A stretch of 64,000 nucleotides of DNA from positions 543,010-607,009 of the forward strand of contig NZ_LMGA01000001.1 in assembly GCF_001427025.1 (NCBI RefSeq), written 5' to 3'. Below, one piece after another: positions 1-9,296 of the stretch. Both the position numbers and the translations under genes were made by a program. Within the stretch, counting starts at the first letter, position 1; every line of letters starts with the position of its first letter. The notes under the pieces are model-generated. The model was not told the origin of the DNA. It was given only the letters and a program-made list of their open reading frames with translations, and made no database searches. The stretch is from Mesorhizobium sp. Root554. Its GTDB lineage: Bacteria; Pseudomonadota; Alphaproteobacteria; Rhizobiales; Rhizobiaceae.

Positions 1-117
1 AAAGCTCACCGGGCCGGGTACGCCAAGCCTATCGGTAACGGATTGCGCTGAAGCCGGCGATACTCCGGAAAGGAGCAGCAAGAAGCAGATCATCCAGCCA
101 TGACGGGTGTGTCTCAT
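1..117 (-). CDS. Secreted protein of unknown function, N-terminal part only
   Basis: The reading frame starts at an ATG at 117 behind a GAGGAG ribosome site and runs off the left window edge after 39 codons. The visible part is a clear Sec signal peptide: basic start (MRHTRHG), a hydrophobic core (MICFLLLLSGV) and an ASA-Q cleavage site near residue 24-25, followed by SVTDRLGVPGPVSF. The product is therefore exported to the periplasm or envelope. Too little of the mature protein is visible to name a family. It is divergent from lon. Confidence 0.6.
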   Translation of the reverse strand, partial: MRHTRHGWMICFLLLLSGVSPASAQSVTDRLGVPGPVSF

Positions 118-430
118 ATGGCATCTCCTCGACGAGCGGTTCAAACCTCGCATGCGAGCACGGTGGTCAAGTATTGCAGTTCTTGTTGGGCCGCTCCACC
201 ATTCAAATCGCTCGGGAAAAGCGGGGCCGTTTTGCTCAATGGCACCGGTTTGCCGGCACATTGCTACTTGATCTTTGCGCCTCGTAACTCCACCTAAGAC
301 CGGAAGGCCGTGGGGCTGAATTCCGTGCTGTAAAACTCCCGTCATAATCGGTTGTAGGCGGAACGACTTCCGGTCGTTAATATGAGAATCGCGGTTGGCT
401 GAGACGCGGCCGCGAAGGAAAGGTTGGACA
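118..430. other. Divergent intergenic region upstream of lon
   Basis: 313 bases without a convincing gene lie between the divergent secreted-protein gene and lon. A 65-codon open frame at 100-297 has no family features and overlaps the start of the minus-strand gene, so I do not call it. The region must hold both promoters. I could not find a convincing sigma-32 (CTTG type) element. The only clear structure is the dyad listed at 362-378. Confidence 0.5.
362..378. promoter_or_regulatory. Inverted repeat about 50 bases upstream of lon
   Basis: A perfect 6-base inverted repeat, AACGAC-TTCCG-GTCGTT, lies 52 bases before the lon start. It could be an operator or a hairpin in the lon 5' leader. 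No named regulator is assigned. Confidence 0.2.
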
Positions 431-2842
<2,412 letters not shown>

Positions 2843-2902
2843 GTCGCGCCGAGCGTGCACTGCACAATCGAAAAGCCGGGGTTCTGGCCCGACTTTTCTC
2901 TG

Positions 2903-2930
2903 AAAAAGCCCGGAATTCCGGGCTTTTTTT
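2903..2930 (+). terminator. Rho-independent terminator of lon
   Basis: The stem AAAAAGCCCGG / CCGGGCTTTTTTT around an AATT centre ends in a run of seven T, 60 bases after the lon stop. Confidence 0.85.
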
Positions 2931-3035
2931 GTGCTTGGCTGCGATTTTGGCCTTGGTTGCGGCCAAGCTTCTCCCTATTGTCCAATCCCTGCCGGATGAG
3001 TCGGTGTTCCGGTTTTCTTATGGAAGGGAATTTTC

Positions 3036-3308
3036 ATGAACAAGAACGAACTGGTGTCCGCTGTAGCCGACGCCGCGAAGATTTCGAAGGGCGACGCCCA
3101 GTCGGCCGTTGAAGCCGTTTTTTCTGTCATTTCCAGCGAGTTGAAGAAGGGCGGCGACGTTCGGCTTGTCGGGTTTGGCAACTTCTCCGTTTCGAAGCGT
3201 GCGGCCTCGACCGGCCGCAATCCGCAGACTGGCGCGGAAGTGAAGATCCCCGCCCGCACCGTGCCGAAGTTCTCGGCCGGCAAGGGCCTCAAGGACGCTG
3301 TGAACTGA
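3036..3308 (+). CDS. hupB: DNA-binding protein HU
   Basis: 90 residues, the typical length of HU/IHF-family proteins. As a dimer it bends and compacts DNA in the nucleoid. The family signature is visible near residues 45-65: VRLVGFGNFSVSKRAASTGR followed by NPQTGAEVKIPA, which forms the DNA-clasping beta arms. The ATG at 3036 follows GGAAGGGAA. It is a monocistronic gene after lon with its own terminator. It is called HU rather than IHF because it follows lon and starts MNKNELVSAVAD. Confidence 0.95.
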   Translation: MNKNELVSAVADAAKISKGDAQSAVEAVFSVISSELKKGGDVRLVGFGNFSVSKRAASTGRNPQTGAEVKIPARTVPKFSAGKGLKDAVN

Positions 3309-3328
3309 TTTCACCTGCTACCTAAATA

Positions 3329-3361
3329 GAAAAGCCGGGCTTTCAGCCCGGCTTTTCTTTT
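3329..3361. terminator. Bidirectional terminator between hupB and tRNA-Val
   Basis: Inverted repeat AAAAGCCGGGC-TTTCA-GCCCGGCTTTT with T-rich flanks in both directions. It can end hupB from the left and the minus-strand tRNA-Val from the right. Confidence 0.85.
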
Positions 3362-3395
3362 GTCGGCTTGATCTTCAGGCCAATGCGGGAAGGCG

Positions 3396-3471
<76 letters not shown>

Positions 3472-3687
3472 TTCAGGCGCGGACCTTTAAGCAGTTCGCC
3501 CTTGCTTCGCAAGGCCAAATGCGCCGCAGCCGGATGACAAGGAAGGGCATACTCGCGGCCCTTCATCGCTATCCCGGAAAAACCGCCAAAGGTTTGTTTT
3601 ATACTGGCTGGAGAAGCTTGACACCCAGCGGTGAACCCCGTAATCCACCGCCCATCGACGTACGCGCCTACACGTGTTCGTCTATGC

Positions 3688-3764
3688 GCGGGTGTAGCTC
3701 AGTTGGTTAGAGTGCCGGCCTGTCACGCCGGAGGTCGCGGGTTCGAGCCCCGTCACTCGCGCCA
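3688..3764 (+). tRNA. tRNA-Asp (anticodon GTC)
   Basis: Complete cloverleaf with acceptor GCGGGTG / CACTCGC, D-arm GCTCAGTTGGTTAGAGT, anticodon arm CCGGC-CTGTCAC-GCCGG with anticodon GTC, and T-arm GCGGGTTCGAGCCCCGT. The 3' CCA is encoded. The accessory peptide locus begins directly after it. Confidence 0.96.
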
Positions 3765-3794
3765 TCTTTCAAAGACTTGGTCGTCTTGAAAGAT
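3764..3794 (+). terminator. Hairpin immediately after tRNA-Asp
   Basis: The stem ATCTTTCAAAGAC / GTC-TTGAAAGAT starts at the last base of the tRNA and has one bulged A. There is no long T run, so it may be a processing or weak termination hairpin. Confidence 0.4.
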
Positions 3795-4112
3795 GATGAC
3801 GTCTGAACGCCGGAACGGCGGTTCAAACTTTTCCCATGTCCCGAGAAGCCTCTGTAGTCGTTGCAACAGCGGTGTCCGCGTCTCATGTTTCGATGTGAAC
3901 GGTCATCTAGTCCGTTCAAGCTTTTCGGTCGAAAGAGCGGAGAAAAGTAGGCGGGTTTTCTGCCGAGAGGTGTTTTTAAATCGGCAAATCCCAAGGAATA
4001 AAAATTGAGACGGCGCTGCAGTTTTTGATCCGTTGACCGAAGCCGGCTTTGTGTTACGCTGATTGAGTAAGCATATTGCGCACTGGCAGTTGCTATAATG
4101 AGGAGAATGAAA
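3795..4112 (+). promoter_or_regulatory. AT-richer leader region of the peptide locus with a dyad and a candidate promoter
   Basis: About 320 bases before the peptide gene hold no convincing coding frame and are visibly richer in A and T than the rest of the window. A perfect 7-base inverted repeat, TGAACGG-N9-CCGTTCA, spans 3896-3918 and is a candidate operator. A plausible sigma-70 promoter is TTGACC at 4033-4038, a 16-base spacer, and TACGCT at 4055-4060. The perfect TATAAT at 4094-4099 overlaps an ATG and the ribosome site and has no suitable -35, so I do not take it as the main -10. Confidence 0.35.
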
Positions 4113-4199
4113 ATGAAAATCGTTCTTGCAAGCAAGCTTCGCGAAGTGTCGAGCAAAGGCGTTGTCGTGAAGAATCACGGCGGCGGCGGCGCTAAGTAA
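4113..4199 (+). CDS. Candidate RiPP precursor peptide, 28 residues
   Basis: The tiny frame begins MKIVLASKLREVSSKG and ends NHGGGGAK. An AAGG-type site GAGGAG lies 7 bases before the ATG at 4113. Two further in-frame ATGs (4098, 4107) would add at most five residues. The leader-like part is mixed charged/hydrophobic, and the tail is a glycine block flanked by Asn-His and Ala-Lys, which looks like a core peptide. There is no Cys and there are only three Ser, so lanthionine or thiopeptide chemistry is unlikely. It sits alone in front of a strong terminator, then two possible modifying genes and an exporter. That arrangement is typical of peptide natural-product loci. The RiPP call is an inference from size, sequence and context; I do not recognise a described family. 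Confidence 0.6.
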   Translation: MKIVLASKLREVSSKGVVVKNHGGGGAK

Positions 4200-4217
4200 T
4201 ACCGGTTTATAAGGACA

Positions 4218-4252
4218 GGCGCGCATGCTTCTGGCATGCGCGCCACTTTTTT
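4218..4252 (+). terminator. Strong terminator between the peptide gene and its downstream genes
   Basis: A perfect 11-bp stem, GGCGCGCATGC / GCATGCGCGCC, with a 5-base loop is followed by AC and six T. It lies 18 bases after the peptide stop and 32 bases before the next gene. It would make the peptide mRNA far more abundant than read-through transcripts for the downstream genes. Confidence 0.85.
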
Positions 4253-4284
4253 ATACATGGGTTCGGCGACGGTATACGTAACGA

Positions 4285-5001
4285 ATGAGATTCTTTAAGG
4301 GATACCCTGGTGTTCCCGATCCTCAGCCGGGCGAAGATCGCCTGTCAGGAGAGATTCCGTTACGAGCCTACCAGCATTGTGAGCCTTTCCTGGCTGCCAA
4401 TCGCGTCGGGTGGCTGCTCTATCCTCCGGTTGATTTCAGCATTCAGTGGAACGGGGTGGACGTGTTCGTCCAGTTCGACACCATCGAAGAGGTCGTCAAG
4501 CTGGACCGTGTATTTTTGCCGGGGTTCGCCGATTTCTGGATCGACAATACGGATCAGGACCTCGTCGATGCGATGCCGCCGTTTCTGGAGTTGTTTCCGG
4601 AACGGGGCGTCCTCCAGGTCTGGACCGGCTTTTTCGTCAAGACGGACGAGAATGTCAGCACTTGGGTGCGTGCGCCGGTCAATCGCCAGGACAGCACCGC
4701 CTACAAGGTCGTGGAAGGCATAATCGAGACGGACTGGTGGACAGGGCTTCTGTTCACGAACATCCAATTGTTGCGGACGGACGAACCCATCCAGTTTTCG
4801 AAGTCCCGTCCATGGTTCCAGGTGTTTGAAGTACCGCGCGCCCTCCATGGCGCCGGGCCCCGCCCGCAACTCGATATCGTGGAAGACCTGTCCGATTTTC
4901 CGTCGGACTTCTGGGATGGCCTCAAGGAAACAGCCCACCGGCGCAATTCGGAAAAAGCCGGTTCGTACCGGGTGATATCCCGAAGGCGCGGCCGGGAATG
5001 A
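4285..5001 (+). CDS. DUF6065-like protein, possible peptide-modifying enzyme
   Basis: 238 residues, soluble, with no signal peptide or membrane segment. The middle and C-terminal half resembles DUF6065 proteins (family recognised from memory): an N-R-V-G-W-L-L-Y-P stretch near 39-47, a W-T-G-F-F-V segment near 113-118, the V-R-A-P-V-N-R block near 127-133, a V-E-G-I-I-E-T-D-W motif near 143-151, and a final F-x-V-P-R. DUF6065 has no established function that I know of. The ATG at 4285 has only a weak ribosome site. The next gene overlaps by ATGA, so the two are translationally coupled and probably act together, presumably on the 28-residue peptide. Activity is not deducible from the sequence. 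Confidence 0.55.
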   Translation: MRFFKGYPGVPDPQPGEDRLSGEIPLRAYQHCEPFLAANRVGWLLYPPVDFSIQWNGVDVFVQFDTIEEVVKLDRVFLPGFADFWIDNTDQDLVDAMPPFLELFPERGVLQVWTGFFVKTDENVSTWVRAPVNRQDSTAYKVVEGIIETDWWTGLLFTNIQLLRTDEPIQFSKSRPWFQVFEVPRALHGAGPRPQLDIVEDLSDFPSDFWDGLKETAHRRNSEKAGSYRVISRRRGRE

Positions 5002-6020
5002 GCATCTGGCAGCGGTTCCTGCAATCTGGCGCCAAGGCTGCCGTACTGGGGCAAAAAATCGATTTCGAGCCGCCGCCGGAGCCCGATCTCGTGGGGCTGG
5101 TAATGCTGGCCCTGGAACACAAGCTGGAAACTGCGTTGGCCCCGGTGGTTCCGGAGCTCGCTCCCGTCATAACGCTCCACGATCACATATATCGTGACCA
5201 GACGAATTGGCTCAAAAGCAATTACAGCCGGTTCAGCCACCTCGACACGCTTAGGTTCATTCAAGGATTTCCGCGGAACAGGCGCTTTGGTCCTGCGCTT
5301 CCGGCCAGCCAGCGAAGCGACATCGACTACGTGATCTCCGACAAGGAGAATATCGAGCTCCTCCGTATTTTCAGCGGGCTGGGATTGAGGCAGACCTTCT
5401 TCGTCGATGGCGAACTGGTTACACTCGGCGATGACGAGATCGCCGATATCGAGAGTTCGTCCGGCTATGCCTATCCGAAGAACATTCCCTACAGCGTCGA
5501 TCTGCCCTTTCAACTGCCGCATATGGGGAGTTTGGAAATAGGCGACGCCCTCGGCCCGTTGCGGAAAATGGGAGAGGATTTCTCTCTGCTGGTGATTTTC
5601 GAGCGGACCCTGTCCTTCGGCGGCCCGCATGATTTGGAAATCCTGCTGGACAAGAACAACCGGATACTTCTGGACGGCCTTCCGACGTCGAACGATGAGG
5701 TCTACATCCTCTTTGCCACCGTGCGGTTCTACAAGGCCACATGGAACGGGGAGCAGCGGATGCGCTCGTTGCTGGAAATGGCGCACGTCTTGGGTCCGGG
5801 GCAATCCGGCTTCCGAACGGACCTGCTGCTGCGTCTTGCCGAGAAAAGTGGATTGGAGCGGGAAGTCTACGCGGTCCTGGATGGATTTGCAGAGATCAGC
5901 CCGGAATTTGCCGAGGCGTGTCGTCAGCGACAATTGCCGCTTGTGCCGGATATGGCTTGGAAGCAGAAAATGTACGAGGCGCAAAGCGGCGTCGGGGAAT
6001 TGCTGAAACTGACTGGCTGA
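4998..6020 (+). CDS. Nucleotidyltransferase-like protein (NTP_transf_5 type)
   Basis: 340 residues, cytoplasmic. The core resembles the uncharacterised nucleotidyltransferase family Pfam NTP_transf_5: a G-F-x-R-N-x-R-x-G stretch is followed by the metal-binding motif R-S-D-I-D-Y-V-I near 111-118, then a helix ending L-R-I-F-S-G-L-G-L. A second block, Y-S-V-D-L-P-F near 164-170, stands where the family usually has an Asp-Leu-His-Trp element. A helical segment (EVYILFATVRFYKATW) precedes an E-M-A-H-V-L end like the family C-domain. Family members occur in some lasso-peptide clusters. It overlaps the preceding gene by 4 bases. I infer that it may transfer a nucleotidyl or phosphoryl group during peptide maturation; a self-immunity role is the alternative. 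Confidence 0.5.
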   Translation: MSIWQRFLQSGAKAAVLGQKIDFEPPPEPDLVGLVMLALEHKLETALAPVVPELAPVITLHDHIYRDQTNWLKSNYSRFSHLDTLRFIQGFPRNRRFGPALPASQRSDIDYVISDKENIELLRIFSGLGLRQTFFVDGELVTLGDDEIADIESSSGYAYPKNIPYSVDLPFQLPHMGSLEIGDALGPLRKMGEDFSLLVIFERTLSFGGPHDLEILLDKNNRILLDGLPTSNDEVYILFATVRFYKATWNGEQRMRSLLEMAHVLGPGQSGFRTDLLLRLAEKSGLEREVYAVLDGFAEISPEFAEACRQRQLPLVPDMAWKQKMYEAQSGVGELLKLTG

Positions 6021-6066
6021 CCGCACGCCGACGCGATGCTGTCCATCCGATCTGTCACGGGTTGCT

Positions 6067-7287
6067 ATGCGAATTCTTCTTCAAAACCGTCAGTTTTCCC
6101 TGGTGTTCATGGTTTCGATGCTCAGCGTGCTGGGCGTCGAGATGGCGCGGCTGGCGTTGCCGCTGATCGTCTATGAAATTCAGCGCTCCGAGATGGAATT
6201 GTCGGTGCTGCGAGGCGTCGTCTTCCTGCCCAACATTGTCCTGGCGATCTTCATCGGGACGATCAACGATCGGGTCAGAAGAGTTTTTGCGCTTCGTTTC
6301 TATCTGGCCGCGCAGGCAGCAATCCTTCTGTGTACGGCCTGGGCGCTGAAGGATGTGGCTGGCGGCCTCGGGCTGGTGCTGACGCTGGTCTTCTTCCTGA
6401 TGGCGTTCTTCTACGCCTCGGGCAATGTGCAGACCGGATTGGTTCAGCAGGCGGTGCCGGTTTCTGACCTGGTCACTGCCAACGCGCTGTTGAGCGGGTT
6501 CAACTCCACAATTTCGGTGTTCGCGCCCATGGCGGCGGGCGCCTTGTTGGTTCTCATCGGTGGCTCGGGCACTATCGTCGCCTGCGCCATCGCGCTTTTT
6601 GCCGCGATGCTTTTTTCCGCCCTGATCCGGCTGGAAGATTCGCCAAAGCCGAAAGGCAATTTTCTTCAGGACATAACGGACGGTTTGAAGGCATTTGCCA
6701 GCAACCGTGAACTGGTCGTCATGTCGCTTGTCGTGATGATCGTAAACGGTGCCGAAGGCATCTATGCGACGATGCTCATCGTGCTGCTCAAGTCGAACCT
6801 CGGCGTCGGCGACTTCGAAGTGGGCGTCGTCCTCGGTCTGACGGGCGTCGGCGCGGTTTGCGGCGCCTGGCTGACTCCCTACGGACGACGAGCCTTTGGC
6901 GTGGCCAAGACGTTCGCCATGCCCATCGTCCTCGTCGCCGGCGTCTATGTCGGCACGGCATTCTCGCCGAACGTCGCCGTGGTCGCGGCCCTGGGTTTTC
7001 TCGAAGGCCTCATCTCCACGGTCTTCGTGGTGTCCCTATGGACGTTCCGGCAGGAGACTGTCGAGCGACGCTATATCGGTCGCGTGGCGGGGATTTCAGG
7101 GGCTATCTTCAAGATTGGCATGCCGCCGCTCATCATCCTGGGAGGGCTCGTCTCCACCCGATATGGCGTGGTCTATTGCCTGCTGTTTGCGGCGCTGTTG
7201 AACGTTCTCGTCTTCGCCGCCTTGGTGCCGACCAGGCTGTGGCGTTACAAATCGCCGGTGGACGGAAATCCGCTGCCGGCTGGGTGA
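6067..7287 (+). CDS. MFS transporter, probable exporter of the peptide product
   Basis: 406 residues with about 11-12 hydrophobic segments. It belongs to the major facilitator superfamily, closest in style to the MFS_3 / enterobactin-exporter group. The loop between helices 2 and 3 has G-T-I-N-D-R-V-R-R (near 62-70), a version of the MFS G-x-x-x-D-R motif. It follows the nucleotidyltransferase-like gene by 46 bases on the same strand, so it very likely belongs to the same operon and would export its product or give immunity. The ATG at 6067 is the first good start. The C-terminus is short and cytoplasmic. Single-component MFS export also occurs in other peptide antibiotic systems such as microcin C. 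Confidence 0.75.
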   Translation: MRILLQNRQFSLVFMVSMLSVLGVEMARLALPLIVYEIQRSEMELSVLRGVVFLPNIVLAIFIGTINDRVRRVFALRFYLAAQAAILLCTAWALKDVAGGLGLVLTLVFFLMAFFYASGNVQTGLVQQAVPVSDLVTANALLSGFNSTISVFAPMAAGALLVLIGGSGTIVACAIALFAAMLFSALIRLEDSPKPKGNFLQDITDGLKAFASNRELVVMSLVVMIVNGAEGIYATMLIVLLKSNLGVGDFEVGVVLGLTGVGAVCGAWLTPYGRRAFGVAKTFAMPIVLVAGVYVGTAFSPNVAVVAALGFLEGLISTVFVVSLWTFRQETVERRYIGRVAGISGAIFKIGMPPLIILGGLVSTRYGVVYCLLFAALLNVLVFAALVPTRLWRYKSPVDGNPLPAG

Positions 7288-7313
7288 GCCCCGCAAGCGG
7301 TATGCATAAGCCG

Positions 7314-8636
7314 TCAGAGGTACTGCGCGACCTTTTTTCCCACCGCGATGAACCGCAGCGGATCCAGCGCTTCGCCATTGTGGCGGACTTCATAGTGCAG
7401 ATGCGGCCCGGTCGAGCGGCCACTGCTGCCGGTCTGGCCGATGATGTCGCCGGCCTTCAGCTTCTGTCCGACAACGACCGATATCTTGCTGAGGTGACCG
7501 TAGCGGGTCGAAAAGCCCTGGCCGTGGTCGACCTCGATCATGCGTCCATAGCCGCCGGCCCAACCGGCGCGAACGACGACGCCGGCCGCGGTGACTTTCG
7601 CCGGCATGCCCAGCGGTGCGCGGAAATCCATGCCGGAATGCAGGGCCGCCGAGCCGAGCAATGGGTCGGTCCGCACGCCGAACGGACTGGTGACGGCGTG
7701 GCCGGGAGCCGGGTTGGAGAGCGGCAGCCGGCGCGCCTCGGTCTTGAGCTGGTCGAGCGTATTCAGCGCCTCGTCCAGTTCCTTGACCTTGGTTTCGAAC
7801 ATGGTGGTGCTGTCGAGTGGTACAAGCGGGCCGCCGACATCGGTTTCGTCCTTGCCGAAGTCGCTGTCCACGGGCAGGCCCGCCGCGCGCAGCGCTTCGG
7901 AAATGCCATCGGCATTTTGATAGGCCGTATCGGCAAGATTGGTGATACGCGACAGCTGCTCGCTTTCTATGTTGCGAAGCGACTGGTTGATGGCCACGAA
8001 AAGCTTGTCGGCGCGGTCTGCGGAGGATTCGTTCTGCTCGCCCTTGCGGGTCGCCCAAAATGAGAAGGGCAATGATTTCTGGCTGTCCGCGCTCGCAAGC
8101 GCAACGGTCTTGGCGGCTACAGGTTGAGCGTCGCCGGCATCCGCACGGTTGTCGGGCTTCTGCGCGGGCACCGGGCCGTTGGCGGGAAGCGGCGCGCCAA
8201 CATCGTTTCCGGCGCTTTCCATAAGTCCGAGGCGGCCGTGCCGTTGGCTGAGCAGCGTCTGTCGGTCAAGAAGCTCGCCGACCTTCGTTTCCATCAACTG
8301 CTGGTCGAGCAACTGCCGGCTGGTGATACGGTCCACCTGGGCGCGCAGCGCCGAAATCCTGTCCTCGTAGGCTTGTTGTATGCGTGCCTGGCGCGCCGTG
8401 CTGGCGCCGATCAGGTCATCGCGCAAAACCAGATAGGAGGTTGCCAGCAAGTAGCCCACTGCGACCGCCGCCAGCGCGGAGCCGGCAAATGCCGCAAGCC
8501 ATGGCCTGACGGTGAAGTGCCGGATCTCGTCGCCGCGGGCGATGATGACGGTATGAGGTTCCCTGCGTTTGCCGAAAACAGCGGACTGACCGGTTACGTT
8601 CACAGCACCAAGCTTTCGTTGCCACACCCAAGACAT
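7314..8636 (-). CDS. M23-family membrane-anchored murein endopeptidase
   Basis: 440 residues. A cytoplasmic N-terminus is followed by one membrane helix (about 47-70), a coiled-coil stretch (about 80-140, with DRISALRAQVDRITSRQ), a low-complexity linker and a C-terminal LytM/M23 metallopeptidase domain. Zinc ligands are present: HSGMD (H-x3-D) and HLHYE (H-x-H), plus H in YGHLS, so the enzyme should be active. It should cut peptide cross-links in the periplasm for cell-wall growth or separation. It converges on the MFS gene, with only 26 bases between the stops. The bcp-like gene lies upstream on the same strand with 95 bases between. Confidence 0.88.
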   Translation of the reverse strand: MSWVWQRKLGAVNVTGQSAVFGKRREPHTVIIARGDEIRHFTVRPWLAAFAGSALAAVAVGYLLATSYLVLRDDLIGASTARQARIQQAYEDRISALRAQVDRITSRQLLDQQLMETKVGELLDRQTLLSQRHGRLGLMESAGNDVGAPLPANGPVPAQKPDNRADAGDAQPVAAKTVALASADSQKSLPFSFWATRKGEQNESSADRADKLFVAINQSLRNIESEQLSRITNLADTAYQNADGISEALRAAGLPVDSDFGKDETDVGGPLVPLDSTTMFETKVKELDEALNTLDQLKTEARRLPLSNPAPGHAVTSPFGVRTDPLLGSAALHSGMDFRAPLGMPAKVTAAGVVVRAGWAGGYGRMIEVDHGQGFSTRYGHLSKISVVVGQKLKAGDIIGQTGSSGRSTGPHLHYEVRHNGEALDPLRFIAVGKKVAQYL

Positions 8637-8731
8637 GTTCGATTACACATCGTTAGGGTTAACAAAGCTTTGCGGATCGGACGTCCCGTTAACGATAGAC
8701 GCGCGATTTCCGGTTCAGGCGCGATACTTGG

Positions 8732-9202
8732 CTAGGAAAGTGCGCGGACGGCTTCCAGCACGGCCTCGGCGTGCCCCTTGACCCGCACCTTGCGCCATAT
8801 CTGAACGATCCGGCCATCGGCGCCGATGAGGAAGGTCGCGCGCTCCACACCCATATATTTGCGGCCGTACATCTGTTTCTCGACCCACAGGCGATACGCC
8901 TCGACGACCTTGCGGTCCTCGTCGGCGGCGAGAGCGACGGCCAGTCCGTGCTTGGCCTTGAACTTGTCGTGCTTTTTGGCACTGTCCGTCGACAGGCCGA
9001 TGACCGTAGCTCCGGCCTTCTCGAAGTCCGGCTTGAGCTGCGAAAAGCTGATGGCCTCGTTGGTGCAGCTCGACGTGTCGTCCTGCGGATAGAAGTAGAG
9101 GACGACCGGGCGGCCCGCAAAGTCTGCAAGCCGCAACGACCCGCCGCCGTCGCGGGGAAGGTCGAAAAGCGGTGCCGGGTCTCCCACCTCGAGATCAGCC
9201 AT
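8732..9202 (-). CDS. bcp: Thioredoxin-dependent peroxiredoxin, Bcp/PrxQ type
   Basis: 156 residues from the internal ATG at 9202, the usual MADLEVGDPAPLFDLP start. It reduces hydrogen peroxide and organic hydroperoxides in the cytoplasm using thioredoxin. The peroxidatic Cys is seen in F-Y-P-Q-D-D-T-S-S-C-T-N-E-A near residues 38-51. A resolving Cys five residues later (the PrxQ pattern C-x4-C) is absent: the fifth position is I in C-T-N-E-A-I, so it may behave as a 1-Cys type. The frame could start 14 codons further upstream, but that extension looks non-coding. Confidence 0.9.
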   Translation of the reverse strand: MADLEVGDPAPLFDLPRDGGGSLRLADFAGRPVVLYFYPQDDTSSCTNEAISFSQLKPDFEKAGATVIGLSTDSAKKHDKFKAKHGLAVALAADEDRKVVEAYRLWVEKQMYGRKYMGVERATFLIGADGRIVQIWRKVRVKGHAEAVLEAVRALS

Positions 9203-9296
9203 ATCGTTGCCCTTGTTTGAGGTTACGCGCGCCGCCGCAGGCATATAAGGTCTTGCGAGGATTCGTCCATGCGCAATTGGCGATACGGAAGATTAC

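Noticed and set aside
3745..3764. Attachment site (att) at the tRNA-Asp 3' end
   Set aside because: No second copy of the tRNA end was seen downstream within the window and there is no integrase.
4094..4099. Perfect TATAAT just before the peptide gene
   Set aside because: It has no suitable -35 and overlaps an ATG and the ribosome site. TTGACC/TACGCT upstream is a better candidate.
6858..8063. 401-codon plus-strand frame spanning the end of the MFS gene and the M23 peptidase
   Set aside because: It overlaps two well-supported genes and has no recognisable domain.
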